Shown here piece by piece: positions 1 to 7,984 of a DNA stretch of 15,199 nucleotides. Below the pieces are notes generated by a model. The model was not told the DNA's origin and did not search any database. It worked only from the letters and a program-made list of their open reading frames with translations. The stretch spans positions 1 to 15,199 of the forward strand of contig VMEE01000066.1 of the NCBI GenBank assembly GCA_009910795.1. The letters run 5' to 3'. The first letter of the stretch is position 1. Each line of letters opens with the position of its first letter. The position numbers and the translations under genes are program-made. The stretch is from Dehalobacter sp. CP. Its GTDB lineage: Bacteria > Bacillota_B > Desulfitobacteriia > Desulfitobacteriales > Syntrophobotulaceae.

Positions 1-747
1 GTTCCCGTTCTTGTCGCCCTCAGCTACCTGATCATGGTTACCGTAAACGCCCTTGCAAATATTCTTCCGATAGCCGGGATGAATACCGGCGCTGTCTCGG
101 ATTCCTACCCCAACCTGTTCGCGCCGGCAGGCATCACCTTCTCCATCTGGGGTGTCATCTACCTGTTGCTCGCCTTGCATACGCTCTATCAGTTCACCAA
201 TAAACTGGAGGGAAAACTGGACACCATCGGTCTGCTTTTCACCCTCTCCTCGGTAGCCAATGCGCTGTGGATCTTCAGTTGGCACTATCGTAAGATCGGC
301 CTTTCGGTAGTGTTGATGCTGTGCATTCTCGGGCTTCTGATCCGCATCAATCTTTTGATTCAGAACATGAAGGGGGACAGGATGTTTCACTGGTCGGTGC
401 GCATCCCCTTTGCCGTCTATTTCGGATGGATCACCGTTGCCACCATCGCCAATGTAACAACACTGCTGGTTTCAGCCCAATTCACAGGATTCGGAATCTC
501 CGAACCAGTATGGACGGCGGTAATCTTGGTGACAGGAGTACTCATCGGCCTGGCTTGGGCGTTCAAGGCCAAGGAAAAAGCGTATCTTATAACCCTTATC
601 TGGGCGTACACAGGCATCCTGATCAAGCATACTTCGCAAGAAGGCTTCGCCTCGCAGTACACGATGGTTATTGTCGTAGTCTGTCTAGCTTTGGCCGCCT
701 TTGTAGTTTCGCTCGGTCTCCTCTTCAGACAACCCAAGCGTGTATGA
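1..747 (+). CDS. TspO/MBR-like multi-spanning membrane protein, 5' end outside the window
   Basis: The frame is open from base 1, and the 11 codons before the first ATG (34) are hydrophobic and continue the first membrane helix, so the true start lies upstream; 248 codons are visible. About seven or eight hydrophobic helices can be counted. Three stretches look like the TspO/MBR (tryptophan-rich sensory protein) family: FAPAGITFSIW at visible residues 40-50, VANALWIFSWH at 85-95 and IPFAVYFGWITVATIAN at 135-151. The protein is longer than classical five-helix TspO (about 160 residues) and matches the extended bacterial relatives usually annotated as tryptophan-rich sensory protein. TspO proteins bind porphyrins and cholesterol-like ligands; the ligand of this longer branch is not known to me. 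The stop overlaps the next start as ATGA, so the pair is probably translationally coupled. Family call fairly sure, function unsure. Confidence 0.8.
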   Translation, partial: VPVLVALSYLIMVTVNALANILPIAGMNTGAVSDSYPNLFAPAGITFSIWGVIYLLLALHTLYQFTNKLEGKLDTIGLLFTLSSVANALWIFSWHYRKIGLSVVLMLCILGLLIRINLLIQNMKGDRMFHWSVRIPFAVYFGWITVATIANVTTLLVSAQFTGFGISEPVWTAVILVTGVLIGLAWAFKAKEKAYLITLIWAYTGILIKHTSQEGFASQYTMVIVVVCLALAAFVVSLGLLFRQPKRV

Positions 748-1802
748 AACGGGATGTAACAATCCTTAGGGTGCTCCTCTTTCTCTACATCCTCTTCTGC
801 CTCATTCTTGCCGGGCTCAACCAGGGACCGGACAAGGAGTTGGCGAAAGTCGTCGCCCCCTATTGGCATGCCTATGAGAACGAGGGGAAAACCCTCTTGA
901 TTCTCATCTGCGGCCTCCTCACCTATCGCATCACGGGTCGTAAGGGCCGGAACACCATGCGATCGAAGAACCTCAAGAGGTTCTTCCTTGCAGCCCTCAT
1001 CCTGCATATCACCCTGCCGATCGCCACGGGCAATCCCGAGCTTTACTTCTTTGCCATGCCGCTTCCCTGGACGACACTGCCGCTGCAGGCCGGTTATGAA
1101 GGTTCGGCCTTCTACCAAAGCCATTTGCAGACACTCGGTCTTGGGGGCATACGGTTCGCACTTCGCTTTTTCTGGATCTACAGTGCTTTCATCGCAATCG
1201 GCACCGTGTTGCTGGGGCGAAGACTGCAATGTTCCTCCCTTTGTCTCTTCAACGGCTTCGCTGCTGAGATTTTTGATCCTGCCATTCCACTTTTTTCCAA
1301 GAAAAAGAGAAGAGAAAGCGAGAAATCGTTACAGCTACTGACCCATCTAAGAATCATCTACCTAGTCTTGGCCCTGGCTTTCACGTTCTTTTGGATCTTC
1401 ATTCCCTATTTCGACGAACTGCAACACCATATGGGTGCTGTACGTATGCTTGAATTGTTCTGGTATCTTGGAGCCAACCTGATACTCGCAATGGCCTTTT
1501 GGGTTGCCGTCAACGGAAGGTTTTACTGCCATCTGTGCCCCTTGGGGACCACCCTCTCCGCCTTGGCGAAGCTGGGGGGAATGCGCATACAAACCGATGT
1601 CGGTTCATGCATTGGCTGTGGGGCCTGCGATCGAGCCTGTCCCCTCTCGATATCCATACAGGAAAAGGCATTATCGGGCTTGCCTGTTCTCTCTTCCCGG
1701 TGTGTAGGATGCGGCCATTGCATCGATGCCTGCCCAAAGCAGACACTCCGGTATGAAACAACATTTTTGTCCTATCTGAGAGCCTTGAAGAACGACAAAT
1801 AG
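744..1802 (+). CDS. Membrane-bound 4Fe-4S ferredoxin-type protein, NapH-like
   Basis: This 352-residue protein begins at the ATG that overlaps the preceding stop; the frame is open further upstream, but that part lies inside the previous gene. Several hydrophobic helices fill the first 260 residues. A C-SSL-C motif sits at 163-167 and YCHLCP (C262, C265) at 261-266, resembling the paired Cys motifs of NapH/CcoG-type electron-transfer proteins. Two classical [4Fe-4S] motifs follow: C289/C292/C295/C299 (CIGCGACDRACP) and C320/C323/C326/C330 (CVGCGHCIDACP). They should lie in the cytoplasm and pass electrons to or from a membrane partner. No catalytic subunit is encoded nearby, so the redox partner is unknown. 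Co-translation with a TspO-like protein suggests a shared, perhaps tetrapyrrole- or redox-linked, role, which is inference only. Confidence 0.85.
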   Translation: MKRDVTILRVLLFLYILFCLILAGLNQGPDKELAKVVAPYWHAYENEGKTLLILICGLLTYRITGRKGRNTMRSKNLKRFFLAALILHITLPIATGNPELYFFAMPLPWTTLPLQAGYEGSAFYQSHLQTLGLGGIRFALRFFWIYSAFIAIGTVLLGRRLQCSSLCLFNGFAAEIFDPAIPLFSKKKRRESEKSLQLLTHLRIIYLVLALAFTFFWIFIPYFDELQHHMGAVRMLELFWYLGANLILAMAFWVAVNGRFYCHLCPLGTTLSALAKLGGMRIQTDVGSCIGCGACDRACPLSISIQEKALSGLPVLSSRCVGCGHCIDACPKQTLRYETTFLSYLRALKNDK

Positions 1803-1816
1803 GGGAAGCCTCGTTG

Positions 1817-1845
1817 TTGACGCATACCTAAGCCGATGGTAGGAT
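1817..1845 (+). promoter_or_regulatory. Promoter of the c-di-GMP operon
   Basis: TTGACG at 1817-1822, a 17-base spacer, then TAGGAT at 1840-1845 preceded by TGG (extended -10). Transcription would begin near 1852, giving a leader of about 22 bases to the GTG at 1874. The box overlaps the ATG at 1844, which argues against that ATG as the start. Confidence 0.65.
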
Positions 1846-1860
1846 GCAAGACATATGCCA

Positions 1861-1866
1861 AGGGAG
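1861..1866 (+). promoter_or_regulatory. Ribosome binding site deciding the GTG start
   Basis: AGGGAG lies 7 bases before GTG 1874. The in-frame ATG at 1844 has only GGTAGG directly against it and overlaps the -10 box, so GTG is preferred. Confidence 0.7.
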
Positions 1867-1873
1867 ATTCAGT

Positions 1874-4114
1874 GTGCTAGACTTTCCTAAAAACAAGAAA
1901 ACTCTCAGCTCTTGGAAGTCTTTCATTGTACCCTCCCTGCTCATCCTTGTCTTGTTTTTAGCGGCAGGACTCTTGGTGATCAACGCCCTTTCGACATTCT
2001 ATTATCAAGAACGAGTACAGGAAGCCTCGCTTCTTGCAAAAAGCTATACCAGTGTCCTGAGCACGGTCATCGATGCCGAACACCAGCTGGACCTGCAGAT
2101 GCATAGCACGCTGAAGGTAGCGGGCATCAGAATGAGCAAGCATGATGCTCCTGTTTCCAACACACAGTTGGCAACAATGGCAAAAGATCTTGATATCGAT
2201 GTCATTTATCTATATGACAGTAATTTAACAATCACCCATTCAAGCGACGGCAAGTATATAGGATGGATCACCCCTGCATCCCATCCGGTACGAGATTTCT
2301 ATGAGAGTACAGAACTCTTCCGTGCCGAGGACATCAGGGCCGATACGGAGAGCGGGGTTCTCTACAAGTACGGCTATTATCGCTTCGATGATGGAAGAAT
2401 GGTGCAGGTCGGTATTCTGGCATCCAACATCGAAGAGCTCTACGCCCAGTTTGAGCCTCAGTACATCGTCGAGCGATTGAGCAAGGATGCGACACATACC
2501 CGCCTCGCCTTTCTCGACCCTGAAGGCGAGGTCATCGCTGCAACGGACTCCTCACTCAGAGGCTCCATACTCTATCCTGATACCATCGGTCTGCCGATTT
2601 CCGAGACTTCCTACATCAAGACCGTCTGGGAAGGCAGAAACTACCTTGCACTCCATCTTCCCATCACCCTCAAGGATACATTCGCAGGCTCCTTGGTTCT
2701 CTACTATGAATTAACACGGATGGAGAAGCTCATCCTAAGGCTGACCATCATCATCAGCCTGACGCTGTTGGTGTTCTACCTGCTTTTTGCGTACTCACTA
2801 TTTACCGTCTACAAAAAGAACAGGCGTATTCTCAACCTTGCATACCTAGACGAACTCACCGGTCTGCCGAACTTGAGAAATTACCATGCGTATCTTGAGG
2901 AACTGCGTTGTCAGCATCTTGCGCTGATAGTCCTAAATCCATTGAATTTCAGATTGGTCAACATCCTTTACGGCTATGACCATGGCAACAGTGTCCTTAT
3001 CCAAATTGGCCGGCATCTGAGAGAAATTTCGATGCAAAAACAGAATCTACAGCCATTCAGACTCTCCGACGACCGATTTCTCGTGGTCATCAAGGACGAG
3101 GCTTCCTTGGATCACTTGCTCGCCATCTGTCAGGAACTGCTTTGCATCAAGGAAGATACGAAACTGGTCGGATCGATTGCAGTTTCGATCGGGCTTGTGC
3201 AAAGTACAGGGCCTTCCCACGATGCAACACGGTTACTGAAGGAAGCCCTCATCGCCTTGAACAGCACCTCAGATTCCCACCTGATTCAGGCATACAACAC
3301 CGAGCTTGAGGAAAAACTCATCAGAGTCGATGCCATAGAGCAGGAAATCAAACAGGCGCTGGGAGGAGAAGATGGTATCATCAGCCTCGTTTTCCAACCG
3401 ATCTACGATGGCGATGGTGGAGAAATCGTCAGCTTTGAAGCCCTTGCCAGAATGAAAAGTAGAAAGTTGGGAGGCATAAACCCCCTTGAGTTCATTGCAA
3501 TCGCTGAAAAACGCCAGCTGATCATTGCATTGGGACATAAAATCCTATCCTTGGCTTGTGACTTCATCACGCAGCTACGAATGCGGGGTATATACGAGGT
3601 ATCGGTCGCAGTCAATGTATCCGCCTTGCAGTTGATGGAAGACTCCTTCATCAGCCATATTGTTAATTTGTCTAAAGAAAAGCAGATACCGCTCACCCAG
3701 CTGGAAGTCGAATTGACCGAATCGGTCTTCGCTCAGGATCTTCAATTCATCGCCACCCAACTGGAAGAGCTCAGAGCCCTCGGTATTTTGGTTGCCATCG
3801 ATGACTTTGGAACCGGATACTCATCACTGAGCCGCTTGGAAACCCTGCCGATCGACTATCTGAAGCTGGACCGTTCGTTTGTTGAGAAGTTGCAGAATTC
3901 CGGTGAGCATGGATTCGTCAGCGATATCATCTCCTTGGCACACCATATAGACAAACTGGTTATCGCCGAAGGCGTTGAAACGGAGGAGCAGGAAGAAGAG
4001 TTGCAAAAGCTCGGCTGCGATTATATGCAGGGCTACCTGTACAGCAGACCCGTACCCGCCGAACAGGCTTTGGACCTGCTACTTGCTGCAGAGAACAATG
4101 ATGAACAGCCGTAA
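1874..4114 (+). CDS. Sensor c-di-GMP phosphodiesterase: extracytoplasmic sensor, degenerate GGDEF, intact EAL
   Basis: From GTG 1874 this is 746 residues. Helix 12-39, an extracytoplasmic sensor of about 245 residues that looks Cache-like, and helix 285-310 come first. The GGDEF-type domain that follows has SDDRF (398-402) in place of GGDEF, Asn for the usual metal-binding Asp (VLNPLN), and no RxxD inhibition site, so it should not make c-di-GMP; such domains often bind GTP and regulate the partner domain. The EAL domain keeps every catalytic position I can check: E522 (FEALAR), N581, E613 (ELTE), D643/D644 (DDFGTGYSS), K664, E699/E702 (AEGVE) and Q719 (MQGY). Predicted to hydrolyse c-di-GMP to pGpG in response to an external signal. 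First gene of an operon with the diguanylate cyclase that overlaps its 3' end. Confidence 0.93.
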   Translation: MLDFPKNKKTLSSWKSFIVPSLLILVLFLAAGLLVINALSTFYYQERVQEASLLAKSYTSVLSTVIDAEHQLDLQMHSTLKVAGIRMSKHDAPVSNTQLATMAKDLDIDVIYLYDSNLTITHSSDGKYIGWITPASHPVRDFYESTELFRAEDIRADTESGVLYKYGYYRFDDGRMVQVGILASNIEELYAQFEPQYIVERLSKDATHTRLAFLDPEGEVIAATDSSLRGSILYPDTIGLPISETSYIKTVWEGRNYLALHLPITLKDTFAGSLVLYYELTRMEKLILRLTIIISLTLLVFYLLFAYSLFTVYKKNRRILNLAYLDELTGLPNLRNYHAYLEELRCQHLALIVLNPLNFRLVNILYGYDHGNSVLIQIGRHLREISMQKQNLQPFRLSDDRFLVVIKDEASLDHLLAICQELLCIKEDTKLVGSIAVSIGLVQSTGPSHDATRLLKEALIALNSTSDSHLIQAYNTELEEKLIRVDAIEQEIKQALGGEDGIISLVFQPIYDGDGGEIVSFEALARMKSRKLGGINPLEFIAIAEKRQLIIALGHKILSLACDFITQLRMRGIYEVSVAVNVSALQLMEDSFISHIVNLSKEKQIPLTQLEVELTESVFAQDLQFIATQLEELRALGILVAIDDFGTGYSSLSRLETLPIDYLKLDRSFVEKLQNSGEHGFVSDIISLAHHIDKLVIAEGVETEEQEEELQKLGCDYMQGYLYSRPVPAEQALDLLLAAENNDEQP

Positions 4115-6863
4115 AACCAGGATTCTGCTTATCCTCTTGATGTTCTTCCTTACGCCTCTCTCCCTGTGGTCGGTTAGCCTGCCGACCCTCGACGAGGCAA
4201 TAAAGCACATGAGCAGCCCGGTGCTGCTCATAGAAGCGCAGACTAAATCGATTGTCCATGCCAATCCCATAACCTCTACGTTTTTTTCCATCCCCCACGA
4301 CCGTCTCAACGGTCGTTCGCTCCTCTCACTGCTAGGTCTGAAGAATCAGAGCATCGTCGATCTGCATGGAAAGATCCTGTCGATTCCCCAGGCTGATGGA
4401 CCGAACCGGAAGCTGCAAGCTTCTGTTCAAAGCTTGGTCAGCGACGGCACCTATTTCTATCTGGTCATGTTGCAGGACAGAACAGCACAGGAACATCAAC
4501 TGACAAGAAGCAGGATCCTGTCCATCTCACTGTTCACCCTGCTCATCGTTTCCGTCCTCTTCATCGCCCTCTTTCTGGTTCTCCAAATCAAGTTGATGCA
4601 TAAGCTGGAGGAGCAGCAAAAGAAGCAGGTGTATTCAATCAAGCTGCTGCAGAATTTTCTGGATTCCGACAGGCGAATCAGTTATATACAGGATGAGACG
4701 GGAAGACTCATGTTCGTGAATGCCGCCCTTGAGATGTTCATCGGAAAACATACCGACCAAATGCTGGGAAGTACGATTGCGAGCCTCGTGGACCCTGATT
4801 TCGCCATCAAGCTTGAACATCTTGATGAGGAGGTTACAACCGGGCAGAGAAGAATGGAGGAGGACATAGCCTGGAACAAATGCATATATAGAATCAGCAA
4901 GTTCCCTCTTGTCCTTCCCGATGGCAATCCCGGCTTGGGAACCTTTGTGATGGACATCACCGAACAGGTCGGTCAGGAAGAGGATTTGAAGCAAAATCTC
5001 AAACGCTCGGCTCTATTGGTGGATGTACTTTCCTCGTATGAGAAGCCTCAAGACCAGTTGGAGATAGCCCTTGTCAGAGTATCAGAACTCACAAAGAGCC
5101 CCATCGGGCTCTTGTTGCGTTCCGACTCTTCGAATGGTGCATTGCATATCCAGGCATGGTACGGGATTGAAAACCCTGCGGTTAAGGATTTGCCGCTGGA
5201 AGTCACCCGACTTTTTCAAACCATGCTTGCAGACAACTCCGCCTTGATTCAAAACCATGCGCCCATCAAGTGCCCTCTTTTCGACTTTTTTGACATCTCC
5301 TGTAATGAGCTGACTTCCCTGTGTACCGTTGCCTACACCGTCGATCATGAACTTGCAGGCATCGTCCTGCTTGCAAACAGTCCTGTCGGCTACAAGGAGC
5401 AGGACAGCTACCAAATAAAACTACTTTTCGGCAGTGTTCATACATCCATGATTAAACAGCAAAAGGAGGAGGAACTTGCTGCAAGCCGGCAGAGTCTGCG
5501 CCTGATCCTCGACTCCACCGCCGAAGGTATTTTCGGCATCGACCAACAAGGGTTGTGCACCTTCTGCAATGCCAGTTGTCTTTCATTGCTCGGATACGAA
5601 TGTGAACAGCAGTTGTTGGGCAAGAACATCCATGCGCTCATCCACCACAGTACTGTCGATGGGACTCTCATCAACGAACACGACTGCCCGATCAGAAAGA
5701 CACTTCTTACGGGGATTGGGGTGGAGATGGAAGATGAAGTATTTTGGAGAAAGGACGGGTCCTGCTTCGATGTGCTGTGCTACTCCTACCCTCAGATCAA
5801 GGAAGATGCGGTCGTCGGTGCCGTCGTCACCTTTACCAACAACACCGAACGCAAGGCGAACCTTGCAAAAATTGAGTATCTCAGCTTCCATGACCAGCTG
5901 ACAGGATTATACAACCGGGCATATTTCGACGAGACGCTCGTCGCAATCGATCACAAGAGAGCATATCCGATATCAATCATTGTCGGAGACGTAAACGGTT
6001 TGAAACTCACCAATGATATCTTCGGCCATACTGCAGGAGACACCTTGCTGACCGATGTGGCAAAGGTTCTCTCCTCATCCTGCAGAAGCAGCGATATCAT
6101 CAGCCGTATCGGTGGGGATGAGTTTGTCATTCTCCTTCCGAATACCGGTAGTAACACAGCACAAGAAATTGTAGATCGGATCCTGCACAATCTCGACTCC
6201 AAAGGAGTACTTGCAGGGCGAAGAAGCATTGCCCTTGGTTGGGCGACAAAAACGCTCAAGGAAGAGAGGATTCACGACCTGTTCGATGCCGCCGAGGATA
6301 GAATGTACCGGCAAAAAACCCTCAGGAGAACCGAAACCCAGCGCCAGCAGTTGGAAGTGCTTACCAATATGCTCTTTACCAAGGCACCCAAGGAGAGGGA
6401 GCATGCACTACGGGTGCAACAACATGCCAAGCGTATTGGAGAGCTGCTGCATGCCAGCAGCGAGGATGTAAGCCTGATAACCCGTGCCGGCTTCTACCAC
6501 GACATAGGAAAGGTTGTACTGGACACAAAGCTAATCAACGCCAAGGGCAGGGATTCAGCAATGCAGCGCCAGTATCAGGAGCATGTCATCTCCGGCTTCA
6601 GGATTCTCAATACCTTCGAGGAAACCATCGATTTGGCTCCCTTGGTGCTGCACCACCATGAACGGTGGGATGGCTCGGGCTATCTGAAAGGTTTGCATGG
6701 TGAGGAAATACCCTATATCTCCCGAGTACTCCGACTCGCCGAGGTTTGGGAGCGTGAAGGCTTGGATGAAGCGTCCATGGAGACAAAACAAGCTGTCTTG
6801 AACAAGCTGGCAGGAACTGAAGTCGATCCTGTCATGGTCTCACAGATTCTCACCTCTCTGTAG
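4098..6863 (+). CDS. Sensor diguanylate cyclase: PAS-TM-PAS-GAF-PAS-GGDEF with divergent HD-GYP
   Basis: The start is one of two adjacent ATGs (4098 or 4101), overlapping the previous stop by 14-17 bases; codons further upstream lie inside that gene. About 921 residues. A first helix (7-25), a PAS-like extracytoplasmic segment (about 35-130), a second helix (140-164), PAS (about 192-288), GAF (about 319-440), PAS (about 464-584), GGDEF (about 594-731) and HD-GYP (about 761-921). The cyclase is intact: GGDEF at 672-676, NGLKLTND and GHTAGD present, and RSSD at 663-666 exactly five residues upstream as a product-inhibition site. The HD-GYP keeps H769, H801/D802, K805, H829 and H852-H854 but reads GYL instead of GYP (861-863), has Glu882 where the family has the last metal-binding Asp, and is short after that. 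Main role predicted: c-di-GMP synthesis; phosphodiesterase activity doubtful. Confidence 0.92.
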   Translation: MMNSRKTRILLILLMFFLTPLSLWSVSLPTLDEAIKHMSSPVLLIEAQTKSIVHANPITSTFFSIPHDRLNGRSLLSLLGLKNQSIVDLHGKILSIPQADGPNRKLQASVQSLVSDGTYFYLVMLQDRTAQEHQLTRSRILSISLFTLLIVSVLFIALFLVLQIKLMHKLEEQQKKQVYSIKLLQNFLDSDRRISYIQDETGRLMFVNAALEMFIGKHTDQMLGSTIASLVDPDFAIKLEHLDEEVTTGQRRMEEDIAWNKCIYRISKFPLVLPDGNPGLGTFVMDITEQVGQEEDLKQNLKRSALLVDVLSSYEKPQDQLEIALVRVSELTKSPIGLLLRSDSSNGALHIQAWYGIENPAVKDLPLEVTRLFQTMLADNSALIQNHAPIKCPLFDFFDISCNELTSLCTVAYTVDHELAGIVLLANSPVGYKEQDSYQIKLLFGSVHTSMIKQQKEEELAASRQSLRLILDSTAEGIFGIDQQGLCTFCNASCLSLLGYECEQQLLGKNIHALIHHSTVDGTLINEHDCPIRKTLLTGIGVEMEDEVFWRKDGSCFDVLCYSYPQIKEDAVVGAVVTFTNNTERKANLAKIEYLSFHDQLTGLYNRAYFDETLVAIDHKRAYPISIIVGDVNGLKLTNDIFGHTAGDTLLTDVAKVLSSSCRSSDIISRIGGDEFVILLPNTGSNTAQEIVDRILHNLDSKGVLAGRRSIALGWATKTLKEERIHDLFDAAEDRMYRQKTLRRTETQRQQLEVLTNMLFTKAPKEREHALRVQQHAKRIGELLHASSEDVSLITRAGFYHDIGKVVLDTKLINAKGRDSAMQRQYQEHVISGFRILNTFEETIDLAPLVLHHHERWDGSGYLKGLHGEEIPYISRVLRLAEVWEREGLDEASMETKQAVLNKLAGTEVDPVMVSQILTSL

Positions 6864-7460
6864 GCTGGCAAAACCTCCCGACCTTGTTGTCGTTTCGTAC
6901 CATAGCCTCAGATCGATGACCCACTGTGTACCCCCATCATATACATGAATGTACGTTTCGCTCTCACGTCGTTCCAACCCCACAATGGTGACCCAATGCC
7001 AGGAGTCAAGGTTTTTCACCTCCCCTGCCGACAAATTAAGAAACGCCACAGGCTGGTCTGCTTGCAGCTCTTGTTCGATGAAGGCGGTGATTTGCTCAAA
7101 CGAGACCCTTCGGGAACGATCCTTCAATACCTTCAGGCTGGTGATGCTGTAAAGAAGCGATTGCTCATCGAGGTACTCCTTAAGGCCTTTGGTGAACTGG
7201 CTCACCAGATGAACCCCCATGATGCCGGGTGTAATATGGGTCCACATGGCTTCCATCAAGCCAACCATATCATTTTTTTGGATTGGACGGGAGCCTGATC
7301 GGTTGTACAACACCAAGTGGCTGGCGGTGGTTGGTCCGCAGCCGGCTTTACGTTGCCATAACAGGCCGAACCACTCCTGGTCGGCACCGTGGTAGAGAGC
7401 GCCTTGTTCATCCAGTACCGTCAGATACTCGGGATGCTTGAGAAACAGTGTTCCGTTCAC
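6840..7460 (-). CDS. C39-like (papain-fold) cysteine peptidase homologue
   Basis: GTG at 7460 overlaps the rhodanese stop by four bases (GTGA), a typical coupled start; a TTG at 7484 is the alternative and would overlap more. The 206-residue product has the Peptidase_C39_2 pattern: AGCGPTTA with C41 as nucleophile and Q36 before it as a possible oxyanion residue, HWVTIVG with H155, and VYDGG with D175 as the third member. No signal peptide or membrane helix is visible, so it appears cytoplasmic, which is unusual for bacteriocin-type C39 peptidases; a protease or transglutaminase-like enzyme of unknown substrate is the safest reading. Its last 24 bases overlap the 3' end of the converging cyclase gene. 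Co-transcribed with the membrane rhodanese, hinting at thiol chemistry, but this is inference. Confidence 0.72.
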   Translation of the reverse strand: MNGTLFLKHPEYLTVLDEQGALYHGADQEWFGLLWQRKAGCGPTTASHLVLYNRSGSRPIQKNDMVGLMEAMWTHITPGIMGVHLVSQFTKGLKEYLDEQSLLYSITSLKVLKDRSRRVSFEQITAFIEQELQADQPVAFLNLSAGEVKNLDSWHWVTIVGLERRESETYIHVYDGGTQWVIDLRLWYETTTRSGGFASLQRGENL

Positions 7461-7867
7461 TGCCGAACCACCCCGTACGGCCAATTGATGATGCCGCCGA
7501 AATCAATGACATTCGTGTATCCGACCGCCAACAATTTCCTCGCAGCCTGCGCACTGCGTGAACCGCTCCTGCAGTAGACAAGAATGGTTGCATCCAAGTC
7601 AGGAAGTGCGGGCACTGTGCTGGAGGCAATGTTCTCGTTGGGAACATTGATGGCCCCTTGGATATGACCGCCTGCAAATTCAGCGGGCGTGCGGACATCG
7701 ACGATGGTCACCTTTTGGCCGCTTTGCATCATGTTCATAGCCTCATCGGCTGATATTTTTTTATATGGTGCAGCATTTGCCGGCACGGTTTTTGCCTGCT
7801 GATTCTTGAAGGAAACGAACAGCACCACAACAAGAATGATTAGCAGAATGATATATATCTTACTCAT
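7457..7867 (-). CDS. Membrane-anchored single-domain rhodanese
   Basis: 136 residues. An N-terminal helix (about 4-20) is followed by a single rhodanese domain (about 36-135). Typical motifs are VDVRTPAEFAGGHIQGAINVP (54-76, abridged here as VDVRT and GHIQGAINVP) and the active loop CRSGSR with C99, a six-residue loop as in sulfurtransferases rather than Cdc25-type phosphatases. It should transfer sulfane sulfur to a thiol acceptor; with only Lys near the N-terminus, the catalytic domain probably sits on the outer face of the inner membrane, although the few charges leave orientation uncertain. The ATG has AGGAG (7878-7882) ten bases upstream and a clear promoter behind that. First gene of a two-gene unit with the C39-like protein. 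Confidence 0.9.
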   Translation of the reverse strand: MSKIYIILLIILVVVLFVSFKNQQAKTVPANAAPYKKISADEAMNMMQSGQKVTIVDVRTPAEFAGGHIQGAINVPNENIASSTVPALPDLDATILVYCRSGSRSAQAARKLLAVGYTNVIDFGGIINWPYGVVRQ

Positions 7868-7888
7868 TTACTGGGTTCTCCTCTGCTC

Positions 7889-7917
7889 AAGATGGCAAAA
7901 TACCGACAATACGTCAA
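7889..7917 (-). promoter_or_regulatory. Promoter of the rhodanese operon
   Basis: On the minus strand TTGACG (7917-7912), a 17-base spacer, then CATCTT (7894-7889) preceded by TGC (extended -10). Start of transcription expected near 7883, leaving a leader of about 16 bases that carries the ribosome binding site. Confidence 0.55.
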
Positions 7918-7928
7918 CTGGTGGACAC

Positions 7929-7963
7929 AAAAAAATAGAGCCAAGAGAAAATCCTCCCGGCTC
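7929..7963 (-). terminator. Rho-independent terminator of the lipoprotein operon
   Basis: On the minus strand a 10-base-pair stem (7963-7954 with 7947-7938, including two G-U pairs) closes a six-base loop and is followed by TA and seven T (7935-7929). It lies 21 bases after the stop of the last lipoprotein gene and separates it from the rhodanese promoter. Confidence 0.9.
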
Positions 7964-7984
7964 CTGAAACATGCAATGGACTGG

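Noticed and set aside
321..743. Long open frame upstream of the iron-sulfur gene start
   Set aside because: It runs in another frame inside the TspO-like gene; the ATGA overlap gives a natural start at 744.
417..1229. 270-codon minus-strand frame
   Set aside because: Antisense to two well-supported genes, no family motif, no ribosome site.
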